From Candidatus Hydrogenedentota bacterium (lineage in GTDB: Bacteria > Hydrogenedentota > Hydrogenedentia > Hydrogenedentales > CAITNO01): DNA of 11,124 nt. The notes beneath the pieces are model-generated. The model did no database searches and was not told the DNA's origin. It saw nothing but the letters and a program-made list of their open reading frames with translations. Shown here one piece after another: positions 6,939 to 11,124 of this stretch (the stretch's first letter is position 1; each line of letters starts with the position of its first letter). Position numbers and translations under genes: made by a program. The stretch spans positions 1 through 11,124 of the forward strand of contig CAIJOU010000295.1 in assembly GCA_903822375.1 (NCBI GenBank), in the 5' to 3' direction.

Positions 6939-7379
6939 ATGGCAATCGTGCTATTCGTTGACGATGAGGAAGGCCCGCTCCGCTGGCATTGCATCATGCT
7001 GGAAAAGACAGGGGGGCATTCCGTCGCCTTCTATAGATATGCCGAGGACGCGATGCGCCATGTTGAAAGCGTCGCCCAGGATGGATGCCCGGACATTATC
7101 ATTCTGGACATAAATATGCCCGCCGACGGCCGCTATGCGAATGATCCCACCAACACGGACGGGCGAAGGACCGGAATACGGCTGTTGCGCGACATCTGCA
7201 GGGTGCTGACGAACATTCCCCCAATCATCGTTTTGACGCAACTGCGAAATCCGGAAATACTCGGGGAGGCCCGCGAGGTCTATGACAAAGCGGTCATTCT
7301 GGACAAGCTGGCCGCCAGCCCAAGGGCGCTTCTCGACGAGGTGAATATTCTTCTGGCCGGCGCGCAGGAGGCGAAGTAG
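6939..7379 (+). CDS. Single-domain response regulator (CheY-like receiver)
   Basis: 146-residue receiver and probable phosphorylation target of the upstream kinase. Start ATG 6939 is 2 nt after the kinase stop and has AAGGGA (6925-6930) 8 nt upstream. An ATG at 6903 lies inside the kinase gene and would add 12 non-conserved residues before the first strand MAIVLFVDDE. The receiver residues are present: acidic pair D8/D9, phosphoacceptor D57 in IILDINMP, T100 in IVLTQL, K123 in ILDKLA. The usual Pro after the Lys is missing. About 14 extra residues lie between MP (60-61) and TGIRLLRDI (ADGRYANDPTNTDGRR), a longer beta3-alpha3 loop than in CheY. No DNA-binding or enzymatic output domain follows, so it presumably acts through a partner protein or a phosphorelay. 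Family certain; pairing with the kinase strongly implied by position. Confidence 0.95.
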   Translation: MAIVLFVDDEEGPLRWHCIMLEKTGGHSVAFYRYAEDAMRHVESVAQDGCPDIIILDINMPADGRYANDPTNTDGRRTGIRLLRDICRVLTNIPPIIVLTQLRNPEILGEAREVYDKAVILDKLAASPRALLDEVNILLAGAQEAK

Positions 7380-7397
7380 GAAGAGTGCCGCCTGGTC

Positions 7398-8984
7398 TCA
7401 GCCCCGGTTGAGCGCCATGTTCACCACGGCCTGCACATCCGTGGCGGTCACGCCGCGCCCGTCCACGTCGGCGTCCACGGTGACCGCGGAGGTGCGGCCC
7501 AGCACGGCGTTGATGACCAATTGCAGGTCCACCGAGTTGACCTGTCCGTCACCGTTCACATCGCCGTTGGAGAGACCCACATCGACCCGGGTTTCCGTAT
7601 CGCTCGTGACTGCGATGTTGTCCACATGGTAGGTAATGTATCCGGGGGCGCTCCAGGACAGGTTGTAGGTGCCGGCCAGCAGCGGACGGTGGTAGTTGCC
7701 CAGTCCGGGGTGGCCAAACATGGGCTCGGCGTTGTCCTGCACCATCACCTTTGATTCTACTCCCGTTCCCGTGACACGGTCCGTCACGAGGCCCCGCACG
7801 CCCATGTGCACCGCTTTAAGGTAGGCCAGCATGGCCGCGCGGTTGTTCAACCAGTAACCGTTCAGAGTGATTGCCGAAGGCCACTTCGTATAGGACAGTT
7901 CAATGGTCACATGCAGGCTGCCGAGGAAGCGGTAGGACCAGTCCTGCAGTCCACCCACCAGAATGTACCACGCGCAGCCGTTGGTGATGCCGTTGGTGAA
8001 TTCGGTGCTCGCGTGCATGGACACGTTAAGCGTCGCATAACGGAGCGAAAGATTCTGGAACAGGGCGTCGTCGGGGCAGATCGCGCTGCTGCCGCTCGAC
8101 ACTCCCGGTATGTTGTCGTAGGGGTAGTTTACAACCTGGGAACCGGCGTGCAGATTTGCGGCCAGCGTAAACCCCTGTTCAGCGTACCAGTTCATTACTG
8201 CGGCCACCTCGGGTTGCCGGCCCGCGTCTCCGAGTCGTTCCCCGTCGAACAGGGTGGTTGTGAAGTTGGTGGCGTAGACAGGGAAACTGCGGTTAAGGTC
8301 CGCGTTGTTGGCGTTATACCGTGTGCGGTTGTCCATGCCGTCCGGGTTCATCAGCGGCAACACCCAGATCACCGTGCTGTTTACGAACGCCGTGATGCCC
8401 GCATCCGTTCCATAGTAACTGAGCAGCAGTTCGCAGAAGCGCAGGCACAGGTCCGTGCCAATCGGCTCGTCGCCGTGGATTGTCGAGATGTAGCACACGG
8501 AGGGCTTGTCCGCCACCGTGTCAGGATTCTGGGTAATCTTGATGGCCCACAGGTCTTGGTTGTTGACCGATTTGCCGATCGATTCGTAGCGGCACAGGTT
8601 CGGATAGGCCTGGAACCACGCGGCGAACTGCGCGGCGATATCCGGATTGGACCGGTATCCATTGACCAGCTTCTCATTGGCCGGTCCGGGCTGTATTTCC
8701 ACCACCCGCGCTGGCCAGCCGAATGAGGCAAGGAGGCCTTGCTCGTCCTCGCGTACATAAACCGTCGCTGTCAGCCCTTCTACATTGGCCACATCCAGCC
8801 CGCTTTGTGTCAGTGTGACAAGCGCGGCCGCATCGGGCAGGTCCACCTCGTACACGGTGACCGGCGGTGGCGTTTTCGGCACGGTGGTAGTCGCGGTTAC
8901 GGCCTGTGCCCAGGTGAGATTTCCCGCCGGAAGCAAAAAGTAGCCGAGGGTGGCCGCAAGGACTATGGAAAGTGGTCTATTCAT
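7398..8984 (-). CDS. Secreted M14 zinc carboxypeptidase with dockerin-like C-terminus
   Basis: 528-residue exported metallocarboxypeptidase, which removes C-terminal residues from peptides using one zinc ion. Signal peptide: residues 1 to about 28 (MNRPLSIVLA..., cleavage near WAQA). The catalytic domain, about 115-395, has zinc ligands H170/E173 (TIHGDEPIG) and H279 (NLHAGS), plus NPDG (213-216), DLNRSFP (229-235), NYPYD, AWYILVGGLQDWSY, and the catalytic Glu E362 in TIELSYTKWP. GGLQDW and ELSYTKWP point to the carboxypeptidase N/E/D-like subfamily (M14B). About 395-470 is the transthyretin-like beta-sandwich usual in that subfamily. The end, 474-528, is dockerin-like: DVNGDGQVNSVD is a good calcium loop followed by LQLVINAVLG, while the second loop (DADVDGRGVTATD) is irregular. 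AGGG lies 8 nt upstream of the ATG. It is convergent with the receiver gene, 18 bp apart. All catalytic residues are intact, so activity is likely. Confidence 0.93.
   Translation of the reverse strand: MNRPLSIVLAATLGYFLLPAGNLTWAQAVTATTTVPKTPPPVTVYEVDLPDAAALVTLTQSGLDVANVEGLTATVYVREDEQGLLASFGWPARVVEIQPGPANEKLVNGYRSNPDIAAQFAAWFQAYPNLCRYESIGKSVNNQDLWAIKITQNPDTVADKPSVCYISTIHGDEPIGTDLCLRFCELLLSYYGTDAGITAFVNSTVIWVLPLMNPDGMDNRTRYNANNADLNRSFPVYATNFTTTLFDGERLGDAGRQPEVAAVMNWYAEQGFTLAANLHAGSQVVNYPYDNIPGVSSGSSAICPDDALFQNLSLRYATLNVSMHASTEFTNGITNGCAWYILVGGLQDWSYRFLGSLHVTIELSYTKWPSAITLNGYWLNNRAAMLAYLKAVHMGVRGLVTDRVTGTGVESKVMVQDNAEPMFGHPGLGNYHRPLLAGTYNLSWSAPGYITYHVDNIAVTSDTETRVDVGLSNGDVNGDGQVNSVDLQLVINAVLGRTSAVTVDADVDGRGVTATDVQAVVNMALNRG
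7401..7565 (-). other. Dockerin-like duplicated calcium-loop domain
   Basis: This region encodes residues 474-528 of the carboxypeptidase. The first loop has Asp/Asn at positions 1, 3, 5 and 12 (D475, N477, D479, D486), as in type I dockerins and EF-hand loops. The second lies at 504-516 and is one residue out of register in either reading of its ligands. The two helices (VDLQLVINAVL, TDVQAVVNMAL) are clearly duplicated. Such tails on secreted enzymes of non-cellulosomal bacteria are of uncertain role; no cohesin is visible nearby. Confidence 0.8.
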
Positions 8985-9339
8985 GACTGCAACCCTAAAC
9001 GAACCCAGTATAGCAGATTATTGCAGGATGTGACTCTTTTCAGCCAACAATCGCGGTCACCGGAATTCCTGCGGGGGAGTGGTTCTGAACGACAGTAAGA
9101 TGCTGTTGTTGCAATACTTATACGGTGCGGAAACAACCGATGCGACAGTCAGAATAACAGCAATAACAGGCATCCGCAATAAATGACTGGATGTCAACGT
9201 TAAGTTATGCAGTAATCGACGGCGGACAGGCCGACGGTATATGGCTACGGTGCGGACGTCGGGAAGCAACAAGGATAAGTTGATCCCGCACAAAATAAGG
9301 AGTTGCATGACCATGCGGACACATTTTGGAGGCATATCC
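8985..9339. other. Divergent intergenic region between the peptidase and WD40 genes
   Basis: 355 bases that should hold both promoters. For the minus-strand peptidase there is a candidate -10 TATACT (complement of 9007-9012), but no good -35 and an implied leader of only about 15 nt. For the plus-strand WD40 gene I find no convincing -35/-10 pair. The region is more AT-rich than the flanking genes. It contains the 8-bp palindrome GGAATTCC (9062-9069) and a GTTGTT/AACAAC inverted repeat (9105-9110, 9132-9137) with a long loop, neither compelling. In-frame ATGs at 9241, 9307 and 9313 precede the chosen WD40 start. AAGGAG at 9297-9302 could serve 9307 or 9313 but would extend the signal peptide with an atypical N-region. 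Confidence 0.5.
9327..9332 (+). promoter_or_regulatory. Shine-Dalgarno site fixing the WD40 protein start
   Basis: TGGAGG ends 7 nt before the ATG at 9340, and translation from there begins directly with a compact signal peptide. A second purine-rich site, AAGGAG (9297-9302), could serve the ATG at 9307 (4 nt) or 9313 (10 nt), so the choice is probable, not certain. Confidence 0.6.
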
Positions 9340-10824
9340 ATGCGTATGGTGGCGGCGGCAATACTGGTTTCGGCTGCAACCACCGCTACGGCATCGGTAA
9401 CATTCACGGGTCACCTGGACTGGGTGTCGTCCGTGGCATTTTCACCGGACGGAACGCAGGCGCTTACCGGGTCCTATGACACCACGGCCGTATTGTGGAA
9501 CGCGGCCACTGGGGATGCAATACGTGCATTTGTAGGACACACCTCATACGTGTACTCCGTGGCATTTTCGCCGGACGGCGCCACGGTGCTCACCGGCTCG
9601 GATGACAACACGGCAAAACTGTGGAACGCGTCCACGGGACTGGTCGCCCTGACACTCACCGGGCACACGAACGTCGTGGGTTCGGTGGCATTCTCGCCGG
9701 ACGGCACGAAAGTGCTCACCGGGTCCGATGACGGCACGGCGAAACTGTGGGATGTGACGACGGGCAGCGTTCTGCAAACCTTCACCGGACACACGGGTGC
9801 AGTGTACTCCGTGGCGTTTTCGCCGGACGGCACGAAAGTGCTCACCGGGTCGGTGGACGGCACGGCAAAACTGTGGACAGCTTCCACGGGCGGCCTGATA
9901 CGCACCCTGACAGGGCACGCGGGTGTTGTGGGTTCCGTGGCGTACTCGCGGGACGGGGCCAAGGTCCTCACCGGATCGTATGATGGCACGGCGAAACTGT
10001 GGAATGCCTCCACGGGCGCCCTGACACGCACGTTCACTGGACATACGTCCTATGTTTACGGCGTGGCGCTTTCGCCGACCAACACGATGGTGCTTACCGG
10101 GTCGGACGACGGCACGGCGAAACTGTGGAATGTGTCCACGGGGGCCGTCATCCAAACCTTTACCGGGCACACGCTCGCGGTGAATTCCGTGGCGTTTTCC
10201 CCGAAAGCGGACAGGGTGCTCACCGGTTCGTCCGACGACACGGCAATCCTGGAAGCCATGCCGGCGCAAACGGGAAGCATAGTTATAAACGGCAACAGCA
10301 GCACAACCAACAGCACGCAAGTCACCCTGGCATTGACCTGGGGTGGCGGTTGGGGGGGCTTAATAGACAAGATGCGCTTCAGTGATGACGGCGCGCATTG
10401 GACTGCCTGGGAGCCGTTGGCGGCCACCCGCGCCTATACGCTGCCGGCTGGAGAGGGTTATCATACGGTTCGGGTCCAGTACCGCGGCCTGGAGGGCAGT
10501 ATATCGCCGGCGTTCAGTGACTACATTCGGTTGGACACCATACCGCCCACAGGTTCAATTGTCATCAACGGCAACGCGTCGGTAACGACAAGCCAGTCCG
10601 TTTCATTGGGATTGACCTGGACGGACGGTGCCGGGACCGGTGTGGTACGCATGCGCTTCAGCGATGACGGCGCGCATTGGACACCATGGGAGTATCCCAG
10701 GACACCCCGCGCCTACACGCTGCCGCTGCCCAACGGCTATCACACGGTGCGGGTGCAGTATCTGGATGCCGCAAACAACTATTCCCCAGTGTACAACGAT
10801 TACATTAATCTGCAAATGCCTTAA
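9340..10824 (+). CDS. Secreted seven-bladed WD40 propeller with two C-terminal Ig-like modules
   Basis: 494-residue exported protein starting MRMVAAAILVSAATTATA, a signal peptide cleaved near residue 18. Residues 22-315 are seven WD40 repeats of exactly 42 residues each (first residues 22, 64, 106, 148, 190, 232, 274), with consensus FTGHTxxVxSVAFSPDGTKVLTGSxDGTAKLWNxSTGxxxxT, enough for one closed propeller. The last blade is degenerate: its LWN position reads ILE. Residues 312-494 hold two modules of about 90 residues, each starting GSIVINGN and carrying MRFSDDGAHWT.WE and GYHTVRVQY, like bacterial Ig-like repeats of surface proteins. The first ends in DTIPPT, which leads into the second. 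No membrane anchor, sorting signal or catalytic motif is visible, so it is probably a protein- or glycan-binding scaffold outside the membrane. The gene stands alone. Domain calls are secure; ligand and function unknown. Confidence 0.9.
   Translation: MRMVAAAILVSAATTATASVTFTGHLDWVSSVAFSPDGTQALTGSYDTTAVLWNAATGDAIRAFVGHTSYVYSVAFSPDGATVLTGSDDNTAKLWNASTGLVALTLTGHTNVVGSVAFSPDGTKVLTGSDDGTAKLWDVTTGSVLQTFTGHTGAVYSVAFSPDGTKVLTGSVDGTAKLWTASTGGLIRTLTGHAGVVGSVAYSRDGAKVLTGSYDGTAKLWNASTGALTRTFTGHTSYVYGVALSPTNTMVLTGSDDGTAKLWNVSTGAVIQTFTGHTLAVNSVAFSPKADRVLTGSSDDTAILEAMPAQTGSIVINGNSSTTNSTQVTLALTWGGGWGGLIDKMRFSDDGAHWTAWEPLAATRAYTLPAGEGYHTVRVQYRGLEGSISPAFSDYIRLDTIPPTGSIVINGNASVTTSQSVSLGLTWTDGAGTGVVRMRFSDDGAHWTPWEYPRTPRAYTLPLPNGYHTVRVQYLDAANNYSPVYNDYINLQMP
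9403..10284 (+). repeat. Seven in-frame tandem repeats of 126 bp (WD40 blades)
   Basis: Units begin at 9403, 9529, 9655, 9781, 9907, 10033 and 10159 with no length variation. DNA identity is high in the core of each unit: repeats 3 and 4 share 32 identical consecutive bases (9694-9725 and 9820-9851). Variation is concentrated in the residues after GH and in the last few residues of each unit. The final unit has drifted. Confidence 0.93.
10273..10821 (+). repeat. Two direct repeats encoding Ig-like modules (about 279 bp period)
   Basis: The first copy begins at 10273 and the second at 10552, both encoding GSIVINGN. Shared DNA includes the ATGCGCTTCAG-GATGACGGCGCGCATTGG segment and the segment encoding GYHTVRVQY, so the duplication is recent enough to show at nucleotide level. 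Confidence 0.85.
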
Positions 10825-10842
10825 GAGCGAGAAGTCACCGAA

Positions 10843-10864
10843 CCCGGTGTGAGCGCACACCGGG
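10843..10864 (+). terminator. GC-rich hairpin just after the WD40 stop codon
   Basis: CCCGGTGTG (10843-10851) and CACACCGGG (10856-10864) form a perfect 9-bp stem with an AGCG tetraloop, 18 nt after the stop codon. There is no T tract, so it may stabilise the mRNA 3' end or be a non-canonical terminator. Confidence 0.45.
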
Positions 10865-10922
10865 GCGGACGGACGAAATAGGCCAAAACGCCCTGCTGGC
10901 GCTAGCAATATGGACCATCACA

Positions 10923-10960
10923 GAAAGCCACGTCACATTGGTGGGGTGGCTTTCCTTCTT
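10923..10960 (+). terminator. Probable intrinsic terminator
   Basis: GAAAGCCAC (10923-10931) pairs perfectly with GTGGCTTTC (10946-10954) over a 14-nt loop, followed by CTTCTT. The pyrimidine run is short and interrupted. It lies about 100 nt after the WD40 stop and probably ends that transcript. Confidence 0.6.
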
Positions 10961-11124
10961 GAGGACGCGAATGTCTTCATTAAGAGAGCCCGTCGTCGTT
11001 TACGGCAATCATGCGGGCCGGGGAGAAAGAGGGAAACCTGGTCCCGTTGGACTTGCGGTTCTAAAGCAGCCTTTCTGACCATCAGTGTAACCGTGCCGTG
11101 GCTTGGTCGGTCAAATGCACTCGC

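Larger units (their letters stand above)
10825..11124. other. Non-coding end of window with two hairpins
   Basis: 300 bases after the WD40 gene. Two strong inverted repeats, listed separately, lie in the first half. I find no open frame with protein-like composition, no tRNA-like structure and no repeat array in 10961-11124. The next gene presumably begins beyond the window. Confidence 0.6.

Noticed and set aside
7806..8726. 306-codon plus-strand open frame inside the carboxypeptidase region
   Set aside because: It is antisense to the intact M14 catalytic domain and lacks domain features or a ribosome binding site.
9241..9339. Longer N-terminus for the WD40 protein from ATG 9241
   Set aside because: It would place 33 polar residues before the signal peptide, and the ATG at 9340 has GGAGG at ideal spacing. 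ATG 9307 or 9313 remain possible.
9403..10284. Possible CRISPR-like array because of regular repeats
   Set aside because: The units are contiguous 126-bp in-frame protein repeats without spacers.
9474..10320. Repetitive minus-strand open frames opposite the WD40 repeats
   Set aside because: Their periodicity merely mirrors the 126-bp WD40 units; no independent coding signal.
10961..11124. Search for tRNA or small RNA in the window end
   Set aside because: No cloverleaf arms, no CCA end and no further terminator-like hairpin were found.

Overview
The window is about 60% GC by eye and holds five complete protein genes and one partial one, with no RNA genes and no insertion sequence. The mixture suggests an uncultured, environmental PVC-like bacterium, perhaps of the Hydrogenedentes/Planctomycetes kind. 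The pointers are a secreted DUF4091/GH123-like protein, a metallocarboxypeptidase ending in a dockerin-like tail with VDLQLVINA-type helices, a secreted WD40 protein with Ig-like modules, and GC-rich intergenic hairpin repeats. This assignment rests on protein style only and is a low-to-moderate confidence inference.

Layout: (1) 1-1022 (+), the 3' part of lysS (class II lysyl-tRNA synthetase), cut by the window edge. (2) 1023-1205, a gap with a C-rich/G-rich hairpin repeat. (3) 1206-4055 (+), an exported 949-residue DUF4091/GH123-like protein with a Pro/Ala-rich tail. (4) 4056-4392, a gap with a REP-like double hairpin and a near-consensus sigma70-type promoter. (5) 4393-6936 (+), an 847-residue soluble fusion of a sugar isomerase/epimerase-type TIM barrel, two GAF-like domains and a histidine kinase core. 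(6) 6939-7379 (+), a single-domain response regulator two bases downstream. (7) 7398-8984 (-), a secreted M14 zinc carboxypeptidase with a dockerin-like C-terminus, convergent with the regulator. (8) 8985-9339, a divergent intergenic region. (9) 9340-10824 (+), a secreted seven-bladed WD40 propeller followed by two Ig-like modules. (10) 10825-11124, a non-coding end with two hairpins, one of them a probable terminator.

The most interesting unit is the two-gene operon at 4287-7379. A complete-looking promoter drives a cytoplasmic kinase whose N-terminus resembles a sugar-metabolising enzyme (IolE/Hyi-like TIM barrel). The next gene is a receiver with no output domain and an extended loop after its phosphoacceptor. 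A reasonable inference is that the barrel senses, or acts on, a sugar-like ligand and controls phosphorylation of the receiver. The neighbouring secreted proteins (glycosidase-like, peptidase, propeller) could belong to a polymer-degrading lifestyle, but nothing in the sequence ties them to the signalling pair.
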